This document shows, piece after piece, positions 23,255-33,189 of a DNA stretch of 64,000 nt. Every line of letters starts with the position of its first letter. The first letter of the stretch is position 1. The position numbers and the translations under genes were made by a program. The DNA is from Asterella californica (taxonomy: Eukaryota > Streptophyta > Marchantiopsida > Marchantiales > Aytoniaceae): assembly GCA_036924285.1 (NCBI GenBank), contig JAYKYS010000006.1:21736001-21800000 (forward strand). The letters run 5' to 3'. Under the pieces are notes generated by a model. That model made no database searches. It saw only the letters and a program-made list of their open reading frames with translations, and was not told the DNA's origin.

Positions 23255-25789
23255 AAAACCCTTGCTCCTACAGATAGGAGAATCTCTCAAAGTCTGTCTG
23301 TTTCGTTCGTGGTTCGAACGAACGGTCAAAAACTGCACAGAACGTCTATCATCTGGACTACGGATCCTAGCATAGTGAGATCCGTCATCCATCACCTTCG
23401 TCTCCATTCGAACTGCAGTAATATAAGGCTGACCAAGAATTACAGGATACGAAGCAGAAGACTGCACGAAGAAGTGCTGATCTACCTCCACATCACCCAG
23501 TTTCACTCTCACGTTGGGACAAGCGCCGTATAACTCACCCTTCTGGTTGTTTGCAGCTCGTAGCACCCAACCATGGTTTAGTTCGATAGGCCATTGTCCC
23601 CTCTCGTACACTTCTCGTGACATGATGTTGATCTCTGAACCGTGATCAACCAAAGCAGCAACAGGTTCAAGACTTCCAAGACGAACTCGTGTAGCAGTCG
23701 TAGCACGAGCCCAGTGTCTCTTCCTGAAGTCACTATCAGCAGCTGGACTCTCATCGCCAGCTTCATCATCATCGAATTCAGCAGTATTGGTACCAGCAAC
23801 CAACGCTTCTTGCTGGTACTCTGTATCATCAACCTCTTGAAAATGCACCTTGCCGAATTCTGCATCATTCACAGAAGCTCCTATAACATCTATCATCTGA
23901 CTTTCTACTTGTTCAGACATCACCTGTCTCTTCCGCTTGATGATGTCGATGATCAGCTCGTGAAACTCCCTCTTCGCAATACCAAGAACTTCCCGAAGAG
24001 AAAACTCGATTCGCGCGTCAAGTATTCTCTGCTCCAAGATGCTCTTGAGATCAGTTGAAGTCTCAATATCAGCCACCAACTTGTAAGCCGGTCCCTTCCC
24101 TTTCTCTTGGGCAGTGAACCGTCTACCAGCAGTCGTTGGCTCCTGCTGGGATCTCTGCACGTCCTCCATCGGACCCGGTGCAGGTGGAGGAGTTGCAGAA
24201 GTAGATGGGACGTCTTCTGGAGAGGCTGCTCGCCTCCTTGTGACCCTCCGTCTATCTCCAGTCTCCTCTGGAACTCCAGTATCCAATTCAGAGGCTTCTC
24301 GCCGCCTCTTCTCCTCCACAGAAGCATCTTGCCAGTGAACGTGTCTATCCACGTCCAAGAATGCTTTGATAGACGCAACGTCAACAGGATCACCCCACCC
24401 TGTGACCCTACGGATAGTTTCTGCTCCTCTCTTCAGTACTTCAGAAGGAACTTGAACATGTTTCTTCTCAGTAGTCCTATCTAGCAACGTAGGACTAGAA
24501 GAAACTTCAATGTGACCGGCATATACATCAGGATTTACCGGTGGTGCCATCAATGCATGTACAGTTGCAGCAGCTGTAATCTGAGGTAGACTCCTCATGC
24601 CTCCTCGTCCAAACTGCGTGCTTAGCGGCTCTCCAGTAGAAGAAAGGTGTAGCCTACCGTTCTGGTAGCGAACCACACCATCTCGCAGAGCAGCCGTGAG
24701 CTCTTGACAGTCCCCTCGAAAATGATCTTGACTGTCACACCAGATACATCTACGAACAGGAGCACCTCCTGGACGTGCAGCAGCAGGCGCCGGTGGCTGC
24801 TCTCTCTGCAGGCCAGCTAACTCCACCTTCAGTTCTCTCATCTGCCGAATGAGATCTTCGATCTGGTTCTGCTGTCCATGGTTCTCTGCAGGTCTCTGAA
24901 CCGGTGCCCTTTGTGCAGGAACTGGCACCACTGGTATCAAAGGTACTGCAGCCGGTACAGCAGGTCTAGGAGCCGGAGCAAGAGCCGGAGGTTGCTGTAC
25001 TTGAGGAGCAGTGCGAGGTTGAGCGGTCACTTCTGCAAGCGGACATCCTCCCACAGCCACTCTTCCACGCCTTTGTCTCGTCAATACAGCAACAGCATCC
25101 TCAACTCTCCCCCAATCGGTAGTAACTCCTCCTTCAGCCGATCGGTCAGCCAACATAAAGCATAATCGATCTGCCGTAGCATCATCGGTAGCTTGCAGGA
25201 AAAGCTCGGTTTTCCTAGCATCTAAGGTTATCCTCTCAAGAGTTGAGAGTTGTCGGTATCTCCGATCAAACTCTCTCAGCATCTCATTCAGGTTCATCAT
25301 ACGACCAGGTTGCTGCTCAACCCAGTCCAGAAACGTTCTTCTAGTGACTCTCTCTGAATCTTCTTCGAGAAACTCCTCTCGAAGAGATCGTTCGAAACTC
25401 ATCCAGACACCTAGATTTCTTCTCTGTACATCCCTAACCTGGTCCCGCAACTCAGAGATTACAGCTAACTCGAAACTCCCTATCATCTCAGCATCAGTAA
25501 CTCTAACTAGTTCCATCTCTCCTCTGTATTCACGCAGATATCTAGAAATATCTCTACCTTCAAATCTACCGCATCTATTCACAATTGCTTGCAAAGCCTT
25601 GGTAGACTTCAACTCACCCCCTCCAATGATCGGATGTTGTTGGACCAGGGCCGCAAGTGTCTTCAGAATCTCAGCCGTATCTAGACCAGGTGCAGATGTC
25701 GCTGTAGCCGCTGGTGCTACAGAAGGAGCTGCAGTAGACGTAGACGCAGCAGGCGTAGAAGTAGCAGCAGCAGCACTCTTGCGATCCAT
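23237..25789 (-). CDS. gag: Gypsy Gag-protease polyprotein
   Basis: The product is 850 residues from the first in-frame ATG, with a stop at 23237-23239. Gag forms the virus-like particle and the aspartic protease matures it. The N terminus is Ala/Ser/Thr-rich, followed by a helical Gag region (RYLREYRGEMELV, SFERSLREEF). A CCHC zinc knuckle, CIWCDSQDHFRGDC, lies near residue 348 and would bind RNA. The protease active site DHGSEIN is near residue 715, with an unusual His in the usual D(S/T)G triad position. The ORF can extend 11 codons upstream only through a non-ATG codon. The leader between PBS and ATG is about 50 nt. The ORF is intact. Confidence 0.9.
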   Translation of the reverse strand: MDRKSAAAATSTPAASTSTAAPSVAPAATATSAPGLDTAEILKTLAALVQQHPIIGGGELKSTKALQAIVNRCGRFEGRDISRYLREYRGEMELVRVTDAEMIGSFELAVISELRDQVRDVQRRNLGVWMSFERSLREEFLEEDSERVTRRTFLDWVEQQPGRMMNLNEMLREFDRRYRQLSTLERITLDARKTELFLQATDDATADRLCFMLADRSAEGGVTTDWGRVEDAVAVLTRQRRGRVAVGGCPLAEVTAQPRTAPQVQQPPALAPAPRPAVPAAVPLIPVVPVPAQRAPVQRPAENHGQQNQIEDLIRQMRELKVELAGLQREQPPAPAAARPGGAPVRRCIWCDSQDHFRGDCQELTAALRDGVVRYQNGRLHLSSTGEPLSTQFGRGGMRSLPQITAAATVHALMAPPVNPDVYAGHIEVSSSPTLLDRTTEKKHVQVPSEVLKRGAETIRRVTGWGDPVDVASIKAFLDVDRHVHWQDASVEEKRRREASELDTGVPEETGDRRRVTRRRAASPEDVPSTSATPPPAPGPMEDVQRSQQEPTTAGRRFTAQEKGKGPAYKLVADIETSTDLKSILEQRILDARIEFSLREVLGIAKREFHELIIDIIKRKRQVMSEQVESQMIDVIGASVNDAEFGKVHFQEVDDTEYQQEALVAGTNTAEFDDDEAGDESPAADSDFRKRHWARATTATRVRLGSLEPVAALVDHGSEINIMSREVYERGQWPIELNHGWVLRAANNQKGELYGACPNVRVKLGDVEVDQHFFVQSSASYPVILGQPYITAVRMETKVMDDGSHYARIRSPDDRRSVQFLTVRSNHERNRQTLRDSPICRSKGFLKPLL
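23255..23261 (-). promoter_or_regulatory. Predicted -1 ribosomal frameshift heptamer G GGT TTT
   Basis: On the minus strand the gag-protease frame reads G GGT TTT. This is a canonical X XXY YYZ slippery heptamer, six codons before the gag-protease stop. A -1 slip here puts the ribosome exactly into the pol frame. A downstream pseudoknot was not modelled. Confidence 0.6.
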
Positions 25790-25838
25790 CTCTTCTCCTT
25801 GTAGTGAACTCAACCTTCTCAATCAATCACCCCAAGAT

Positions 25839-25856
25839 CTCTCAGTGGAAGCACCA
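25839..25856 (-). other. Primer-binding site of the Gypsy element
   Basis: Two bases inside the 5' LTR the minus strand reads TGGTGCTTCCACTGAGAG. It begins with the TGG expected for pairing with a tRNA CCA end. It does not match the initiator-Met primer (TGGTATCAGAGC). I could not assign the tRNA. Confidence 0.7.
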
Positions 25857-25858
25857 GA

Positions 25859-27187
25859 TGTCGAGTTGAGAGTTTTCCTGGGAAGGGCGGAACCTTCTGG
25901 CTGTGATATGACCTTGAAGCGTTGTGTTCGGTCTACTCAAGGAAGCGTTGGGCTTCAAGCTGTGGTTTCTTACTATACAGAGGTAGGCTTCAGATCATAA
26001 GGAAACACTATAAACACTCATTCAGGTCGAATGGACCCTCCAGTATGTTCAGGAAGCGAAGATCAGATCAGACTAACAGTAATAAGGTCAGACAGCAAAC
26101 TTTAACGGTCCAGAATCAGAAACATACAATGGTTCAGGCTTCAGAACTCCTCCTACATGTAAGTGAGGCCCTACTGACCATGCACACGAAGTTTCAGCTT
26201 GAGATCAAATCAGAGTGTCGAGATATGGGCAGAAACGTTCTGAGCAGAGAAATTACGGCAATTTCTGGTACCCAGACAGCTATTTCGACCTAGAACAGAG
26301 AATTGGCTCGATCACTTTCAAAGATTCTTACAGGATTTGCAGTAAACAGCTTGCTGGACACTCTTGTGAAGTTGGGCCTCCTGATTGTACACAGAACTCC
26401 AGATCTCGCTCTCTGAAGTTGGTGCTCTAGATTGAGAGCTTTTCGGACCCCTTCTGCTTCAGCGGTCGCCCCGAATTACTCACAGACTCAATTGACATGA
26501 AAATTTGGGGACAGTCGTAGCCCTGCTGCCAATGAACGAGACCTCGAAGGTTTGAAGCGATTTTCTCAAATCTACTGCGATTGACACCGAAAACCCCAAA
26601 ATCAACACAAGTGCTGCAATTCTGGGACAAATCGAACTTCAATCAGCCATAACTCCTTCTTTATTGCTCCAAATCGATCAAAAATTTCACTGACAGTGCT
26701 TGGCACGACGAACCCTATCTCCCTGTGCTCTCAGATTTCCAAGTTTTCTCACCAAATGCTCGAACTCCTCTTAAGACCCCTACTACTAAGTTTAGCAGTA
26801 CACAAAGACAAAATCGGACCAATGGGAGTTCATAGCTTCACTCCCTTGTCCTTTTGTGTCCCAAACCACGTGGTGACTTGATTTTGCACATAGGCTACCA
26901 CGTCGAGCCCCTAAAGTGCCAGCATAGACCCTAAACTACATGCGAAGACATGTAAAACGACACGTAATCCCGAAAGATAACCTAACCTCGCTAGGAAGCA
27001 TGCATGGGCGACACGTAATTACAACCCATGAGCTTAAGTCCATCTACATGGTAATCAACCTACTAAGACTCAAAATATATAACATCCTCCAGTGTCGACT
27101 TCTCTGAGGTCTTAATTTCACTCAGAGAGTCTAACGCTTGACAGAGAGGTGAATTATTTACACTGTGAAATGATTCACATCACGACA
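25859..27187 (-). repeat. 5' LTR of the Gypsy element
   Basis: 1329 bp, starting (minus strand) TGTCG and ending CGACA. A TATATATT string near 27075-27083, about 105 nt into the LTR on the transcribed strand, is a candidate TATA box. This implies a short U3 and a long R/U5. Confidence 0.93.
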
Positions 27188-27192
27188 GCGAG

Positions 27193-28260
27193 CGTTGCGC
27201 TTAGTTTCTTTTTCTGTTAGGAGTGTTGATATTTCTCTTGTGGTGAGGCTGGAGTGATGACCAACAGACCCAAGAGTGCTTGCGATGATGGCAGGAACAT
27301 GTTATTCATGTTTGTTATCTCGGTTCTATCTCCAGTTAAGTGAGAGAGAGATTTGCCGAGAGGACGTGAGGATATCACAACGGGTTAAGTTCAGAGTGTA
27401 CTTAGAGGTCAAAAAGAGGTTTGGGTGGTCGCTAGTTCTGAGTTACAGAGTGCGTCACCTACTCTTCACAGTCAAATATCCGATGTATTCCCAAATAAGA
27501 AAGCACGTCACACGATAGCGGACCTCTTGGCTGTGATTGATTATGAGAAGAGGAAAAAAACATACTGTTGCCATCGATCAGAACTCAAATACGACCTCTT
27601 GTATTCATCAAGATCAATCAAACATTCGAATCTGTAGAAATAAGCTTTTTAGGATTCAAGAAACTTTATTAGCGTCTCAATTTCATCACCAAGGTCATCA
27701 ATCATCAAAATCGTATATTCTCGCTCTTGTGTGCTGCTTTCCCTCTCTCAGTTCAATCCTCTGTAATGTCTCTCCCTTCTCTCTCCTAGAACTGTCTTCG
27801 CTTGTCGATTTATTTAGAAAACAAGCCTCATGTTAAGCAACCTCTTAAGCTAAGTTGGCCCCTTTATGTCCTTCTTATCAAGCAGCCCCTTAGTTACGCT
27901 GACCCCTAGCTAAGCTAGCCCTTTGTTTAATAAAAGTTTTCTCAATCCTCTATGTCATCTTATGCAACCCAGATTATGAGTCAAGCCATGAATTTAGAGC
28001 CTAGACCACAGCTACAAGACCACCCCACAAGGCTTACAGCCAAGTATTTTCCAACTCACAATCTCGATTGCATGCGGAAGCTTAGACCAAGGAGTCTATG
28101 TTTAAAGAGGATACCAGTCTCCATCCCTAGAGTTATCTCCCAACTCGTAATCTAGGTTGCATGCGAAGGCTTAGACCAAGGAGTCCACATTTAAGGAGGA
28201 TACTAGTCTTCCGTCCTTAGATGTGCAAGACGTACCCACACACCCAACATAGACTCTCAC
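27193..28260 (-). mobile_element. Decayed LTR fragment, same family as 15.2-16.1 kb but inverted
   Basis: Read on the minus strand from about 28255, it shows GAGTCTATGTTGGG, ATCTAAGGACG, CTAAGCC and the GGGCTAGCTTAGC block in the same order as the plus-strand fragment near 15.25-15.6 kb. Within it, about 89 bp is tandemly duplicated (28051-28139 and 28140-28225), seen as two copies of CTTAGACCAAGGAGTC. No gene survives. Confidence 0.45.
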
Positions 28261-29348
28261 ACATACTTATAGAACTCGCTTTTATTCCTTTGCTAGCTTT
28301 CCGGTTGCTACTTCTTCATACATCTTTGTTTCTAGTAACGAAAGAACAAAAACTAAATTACTCAAGAAGACAAACCCGATGGTGTCTTCAGATAATGATC
28401 CGAGTCGCCATCAGAAAACGTCTCGTCTTTAGAGTTTTCTCTTTTTTTACTTTCTTAAACTAGAAATGTCGTAAATATCTACACCTAATCTTATCTCGCG
28501 TAAATGAAGACATGTGCTTGTTCACAAAAATATATAAAAACAATTTATTGTTTATCTGCTCTAATGTCCGATTTTGATTTTCACAATTATCTTCTATCGT
28601 CTCTTTATGAGAATGCAAAATTACATGCACTATAAATCAAAATTTACATTAGAGTGATGCAACCATTGTACAATAAACAATTAACTCCACTTGCATTAGA
28701 ACTGAGAGGCTATTAGAACTGAGAGGCTATGCGTTAAATCATTTTTTGGATTTATCTCCTTTTTTTTTCTCTTTTCTGGTTCTCACAACGTCTCCGTCGG
28801 TTCATTCCCGTTACTTCCTTTCACTTTTCGGTTTTCACCACCACTCTATCCGTGCGTTTCGCTTGGGGAGAAAAGACCTTTTCGGTTTTCACTATCGACG
28901 TATAGCTATGCTACCGAATAGTAAAACACGAAAAACGCGACCCAATGAATAGCAAACGGATGGGAAGACCCCATCAAGCCTCACAAGGGAATGAAGGACC
29001 CGAAGGGCCAAGCAACAACCACCCCTAATGGCAGAACATCGGGGCTAAGCACCGCTATCAGTAGCTCTAGAATAGTAAAAACACCCTCCCTCTATGGGGT
29101 ATAGGAAATAGTGGACAGCGGCTGCGGTCTCTGAGTCGGATGACTGCAATCACTAGAGGGTCGCAGATGATCCATAATCACCATTTTGGTTCCACTCAAA
29201 GCGTTTCAGAGAGAAAGCACGTACAAATACAGAAGGCAGGAAACAGGAAGTCTAGGTCTCAGTGAGTGAGATCGTGAGAGCCGTGATTTGGAGAAAGTAT
29301 GAACTGTTCCGCTGAGTGACAGGTTGTTGATGGTGCACGACGGGAAGA
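28261..29348 (+). promoter_or_regulatory. Spacer and upstream region of the RecX-like gene
   Basis: No ORF is convincing here. The part just before the RecX start should hold its promoter and 5' untranslated region. A block at 28944-29066 starting AATGAATAGCAAACGGATGG recurs, with a deletion, at 51467-51548. Promoter elements could not be assigned. Confidence 0.4.
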
Positions 29349-30401
29349 ATGCTTAGTTCTCTAGTACAGATGAGCTCCTGGAAAGGCTTGGTGTGGCAGC
29401 AGCGTCGACAGTGCACCTTCGTTCTGTTTCAGTACATAGTTCCATCTGCTGCCCTAGTTTCCTTTCGGCAGGTTTCAAGTTCATCGGCGCCTGAGCGATA
29501 TGTTCCAAAGAAGCCTGGGAGCGGAGTAGCGGGAAGAGAAGCCGGACGAGAATTTGGTGAAACACGAAGGTCGCAGCCCTACGACTCAGAGTGCGGAGAA
29601 TTACGCGCTGACAAAAGCTTCAGAGATAGTGGGCAAAGGAATGTGGAGATTAGGTCAAACTATGGGAAGGAATTAGGAGCTGGAGGAGAAGGAGTGCTGG
29701 TTGATGGTTTTGAGCGTCCCAAACAGAGGAGGAGTAAATTACAGCAGCTGCCTGGCGATGAGGAGTCCCATTCTGACGGTCGTTCTGCTTCCTCTGCGGG
29801 CCTCGATACCTCCAACTTCGCTCAAACTAAACATAAACGTACTAAAGGAGTTGCTAGTCACGACCAGGAACTAGCAGCGAAAGATTACTGCATTTCCTTG
29901 CTCGCTTTGGCACCACAGCCGGAGGCAAAGTTGAGGATGAAAATGAGCAAGAAGAATTTTTCTTCGGAGATTATGGATGCAGTGATCGCTGACCTTCAAC
30001 GAGGTGGATTGCAGAGTGATAAAGATTATGCCGAGGTGTTTGCACGGTCTAGGTGGAAAGGCAATGCTTGGGGCCCTAATCGAATCAAGTTTGAGCTTCA
30101 AAGAAGAGGGATCAGTAAAGAAAATATAGAAGCAGGCCTCGTGCATGTCTTTCAGAAGAACGAGGGCGCAGATGAAGTAGATGAGGAAGAAGACGAAGCG
30201 GGTAAGTGGGGCATGAGTCAGGAAGCAGCAGAGCAGCTGCTCTCGCAAGCTCGCCAGCGGTGGAGTCAAGGAAGTAAGGTAGACATCAACAAACGGAAGA
30301 GACGCATGGCTGGCTGGTTGCAAAGAAGAGGCTTCAGCTGGGATATTACATCAGACTTGCTACGGATTCTAGAGGATGAGGGAATTCATGAACTGGATTA
30401 G
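29349..30401 (+). CDS. RecX family regulator of RecA, probably organellar
   Basis: RecX proteins bind RecA filaments and modulate recombination. Moss RECX has been reported to act with organellar RECA. This ORF is 350 residues and intronless. The first 50 residues are rich in Arg, Ser and hydrophobics and poor in acids (MSSWKGLVWQQRRQ, then FRQVSSSS), like a mitochondrial/plastid presequence. A polar linker follows to about 170. The RecX three-helix modules lie from about 175 to 345: YCISLLALAPQPEAKLRMKM, then GGLQSDKDYAEVFARSRW, then GPNRIKFELQRRGISKENIE, with an acidic insert (DEVDEEEDEAG) before the last module (MAGWLQRRGFSWDITSDLL). A second in-frame ATG at codon 8 is an alternative start. 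Localisation is inferred, not seen. Confidence 0.85.
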   Translation: MLSSLVQMSSWKGLVWQQRRQCTFVLFQYIVPSAALVSFRQVSSSSAPERYVPKKPGSGVAGREAGREFGETRRSQPYDSECGELRADKSFRDSGQRNVEIRSNYGKELGAGGEGVLVDGFERPKQRRSKLQQLPGDEESHSDGRSASSAGLDTSNFAQTKHKRTKGVASHDQELAAKDYCISLLALAPQPEAKLRMKMSKKNFSSEIMDAVIADLQRGGLQSDKDYAEVFARSRWKGNAWGPNRIKFELQRRGISKENIEAGLVHVFQKNEGADEVDEEEDEAGKWGMSQEAAEQLLSQARQRWSQGSKVDINKRKRRMAGWLQRRGFSWDITSDLLRILEDEGIHELD

Positions 30402-31685
30402 CGATCTACGAGCATGTTGACACGACCAGTTCACATGCTCGTGATTCCAGTACCGTCCGTACACAGAGCAGGAAGTCAAAATTGTGAGCCCAGCTGAAAC
30501 TTTCTCACGTCGTGGATTACGGAACGTAAACTTCAGCGATGGTGATCATGGTAATGATGATGAGGAACCGAAGGCATGCGTTATTCATAACCTTGCTGCT
30601 ATATGCTCCACTCTTGCAAATGTGTAGGTTCCGCCTTGACTCAACCAAATGCACTCACTAAACCTCGGTTTCCCGAATACTTCGCTCCGAAGTAATTCAA
30701 GAGCGTGATGGAGGGAGAGAGAACTTTGGAGAGGGACTAGAACACCTATGCGTGCGATCATGGTAAATAGAAGACGTCAGGAGCTACTGGAAACGAGATT
30801 GTGGCTGACCGAGGACTTAGGACTTAGCCTAGTAAGCAGGGAGACAAAGCTCGATGTACTCCTGAACTCCTGCGGCGAACCCCAATCCCATCTTTCTGCC
30901 TTTGAACAAATCCTGCAAGGGGGCATGGTTTCTCGTCGGGCTCTATCTCGCAACAAGATCATCAGTCGTTAGGTCTCTAGAGAATCTGAATCTAAATTAA
31001 GCTGATTCGCGCATGATGGTTGGGAACTCCCAAGTCTCAGTAGCAAGAACCATGGCGAACTTCTACTGATCGTTGATTGTCAGGGGAATTTTTAGCATTT
31101 CCATGTGTAAAACTGTTTGTAGGAACGGAAATGTTTGTAAAGAAAGTGACAAGGAAGATGGACCGCAAAAAGAGGACTAAGAGACTGTAGGAAGCAGTGG
31201 GCAGAGAGAGTTCAGTAGGAGTTGGGAATGAGAGGAGATGTAGAGAAATAAGAAATGAGGAAACGGCGGAATACGAGGACCATCTCTAAACATCAGCCAT
31301 GTACATACCGCATATCTCAGTTACCAATTCCGAGTTGACGGGGATACATTCGAAGTTATTGTAAGAATCAAGATCAAAGGCAAATCATGCAATCGTCACA
31401 GAACACTACTATAAATTCCCACTATCTCCGTAGTTTATCATATTAGTTAAATCTCGCCCAGCCCGCAGAAACATTCGTAAACGACATGAGATACTCAGGT
31501 GACGTTTGACAAGCAGAGCGTCACGGGGCACAGCTATGCCTTCAGCTTTTATTATCCGCCGTTCGTTCATAGTATCAAGCGAACGTAGTACACATTCAGT
31601 TGATAGTCTATCCAGCATTGATTCACAACCTCAATCATTTAGCGTACTCATTTTGTTCATAGTCTTTCTCACTACAAGAGACTTA
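30402..31685. other. Spacer downstream of the RecX-like gene
   Basis: This should contain the RecX 3' untranslated region. The 74-codon ORF at 30748-30972 has a fairly protein-like sequence but no recognisable family and overlaps an open minus frame. No repeat boundaries were seen. Confidence 0.4.
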
Positions 31686-32622
31686 GTTATTTGTGAAGTA
31701 CGTCATATCGCAGCGGGCAGTCGTCCATCAAGTACAAGAACGAGAGACTCAGAGTTACATGTTATTGTTCCATGGGAACCTATATTAATTGTTATGATGA
31801 TCGGACTTGTATCGTGGAGTCATTATTGTGAAGAACTTTAACAGAGAAGATGCAAGCAATACAGTGAATCCGGTGCTTCTACAGCCAAGCTGCTAGTAAA
31901 AGACTGAAATGAATTGACTGATAGACGACGACTGTGAGATCATAATTCGCAAGTGATATATAAAGAACGGCTCGTCAGGCGATTCACGCCCACGACAAAA
32001 GCCACGAAAAACTCCAGAGCAAGAAGATGGGACAAGCCTCACTGTGAATAGTGAAGAAAGGAGGCAAACCTGGATGAATGGGGACGGGATACTGCAGCTC
32101 CTCGTCGAACAGAGAAAGGTATGCGGACCAACGTACATGCCCCCCTCTTTTTTATTGTCCTAAAACATTCTTCCCACGAACCACATTCCAAAGTCAAAAT
32201 CTCTTCACCACTTCGACGCAACTGTTCTCGGCTCACAGATTTCATGATCAATCATCAAGGACTATAATCATCCCTAGATATAGATGGATGTCCGGAAACT
32301 AGCAGGCATAGAGCTTTACCATGTTGCATTGATCGGAGCGCGCCGTCTCTTTTGACCAGGACGAGAAAAATTGGAGAACCTGAGAAACAAGTCGCTCCAA
32401 AGCACTTCAAAGCACTTTTATATCCCTCTCTCGGGATCTCCACCAGTGCTAGCGGGATTGAAGCTTTATGCGGGTCGTATACAGCGTCATATGACTCCTG
32501 CTTGGAAGCAAGCCAGTCAACATGTTGTGGCGAATCATCATGCATCAGAGTATGGTCCAAGAACACGCGTAATGATAAAAGCTATTCTTTACAGAATTCA
32601 AATTTGGAGGGCAGTAAGACAC

Positions 32623-32630
32623 TATTTAAG
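32623..32630 (+). promoter_or_regulatory. TATA-like box upstream of small ORF A
   Basis: TATTTAAG lies 179 bp before the ATG at 32802, in a block conserved in copy B (37141-37148, 171 bp before its ATG). No other ATG lies between this box and the ORF start in either copy. Confidence 0.45.
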
Positions 32631-32801
32631 GAGTTGCATCTGCAGTGACTGAACACTCAGTAACTCAGTAACACAAGAAGAGCAAAGCCTTTTACTGATA
32701 CCCTCCCGGCTCACAAACTATTGCTCTACAACTCCCAAACAGCGCAGATCTCGTCTCTGGTGTAGAACTGAGCCACTCGGGGGTTCAGAAATCTAGCAAG
32801 A

Positions 32802-33026
32802 ATGGCTGATTACAATGATGTTGTCGGAGATGACGACTGTCCACCGTGGCTCACCGCATCCCAAGAGTCTGAAAATGACACTCTCTTCGGAGTGTCTTTT
32901 GTCGTAGTTTCAGACAGAGTACTTGTGACGGAAGGGTCTTATATGATATATGGCACAAGCAAAGTTTCTCATGGAGAAAATGGCCCGGAATTGACCAGCA
33001 TAGACCACGCACGTCATCGGGGCTGA
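32802..33026 (+). CDS. Hypothetical 74-residue protein, copy A
   Basis: The product starts MADYNDVVGDDDCPPWLTAS and ends DHARHRG. It is acidic at the N terminus and has a central hydrophobic strand-like segment (VSFVVVSDRVLV). I recognise no domain, signal peptide or membrane segment. The ATG has A at -3 and G at +4 and is the first ATG after a TATA-like box. The paralogue at 37312 aligns without gaps over all 74 codons. However, I count roughly 16 amino-acid changes against 6 silent changes, so there is no clear sign of purifying selection. It could be a young microprotein gene or a neutral ORF in a duplicated segment. Confidence 0.35.
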   Translation: MADYNDVVGDDDCPPWLTASQESENDTLFGVSFVVVSDRVLVTEGSYMIYGTSKVSHGENGPELTSIDHARHRG

Positions 33027-33189
33027 CAATTGCCCGGGAAATATTATGTGGAAGTATATGAGGATCATGACATGAGCTCGAGGGAAGTGCAAGCGTTAAG
33101 TGGATGAATCTCTGAAGGTCGATCAACAGCTTCCAGTTACGAGAACGCACACGAAAGCGGAGACACGAAAACTCCTTAACGACCAAGCA

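Larger units (their letters stand above)
18227..27187 (-). mobile_element. Near-intact Ty3/Gypsy LTR retrotransposon
   Basis: This is an 8961-bp element transcribed on the minus strand. It has 1329-bp LTRs at both ends, a primer-binding site, gag-protease, reverse transcriptase, RNase H and integrase in Gypsy order, and a polypurine tract. LTR ends are TGTCG...CGACA inverted repeats (one end now ATGACA). The string GCGAG occurs directly after the right LTR and two bases before the left LTR, a probable target duplication. No chromodomain is seen after the integrase GPY/F module. The DHGSEIN protease motif, the FLDD reverse-transcriptase box and the C-terminal region with LERREEDL and THRLRPKP are, from memory, typical of elements in basidiomycete fungi. 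The copy is young but its pol frame is interrupted. Confidence 0.93.
31690..33180 (+). repeat. Segmental duplication, copy A
   Basis: This is homologous in the same orientation to about 36165-37680, with a mean offset near 4.5 kb. Shared anchors include GTGAGATCATAATT, CCAGAGCAAGAAGATGG, GAAGCTTTATGCGGGTCGTA, GCGCAGATCTCGTCTCTG and CAGCTTCCAGTTACG. The copies differ by many substitutions and small indels. Copy A carries the small ORF at 32802-33026. Confidence 0.85.

Noticed and set aside
23309..26000. Plus-strand ORFs up to 218 codons over the Gypsy element
   Set aside because: They are antisense to gag-protease, which has a zinc knuckle and protease motif on the minus strand.
32851..33186. 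Minus-strand ORF antisense to small ORF A, with partial similarity in copy B
   Set aside because: The alignment between copies contains frameshifting indels, so the minus-strand reading is not conserved.
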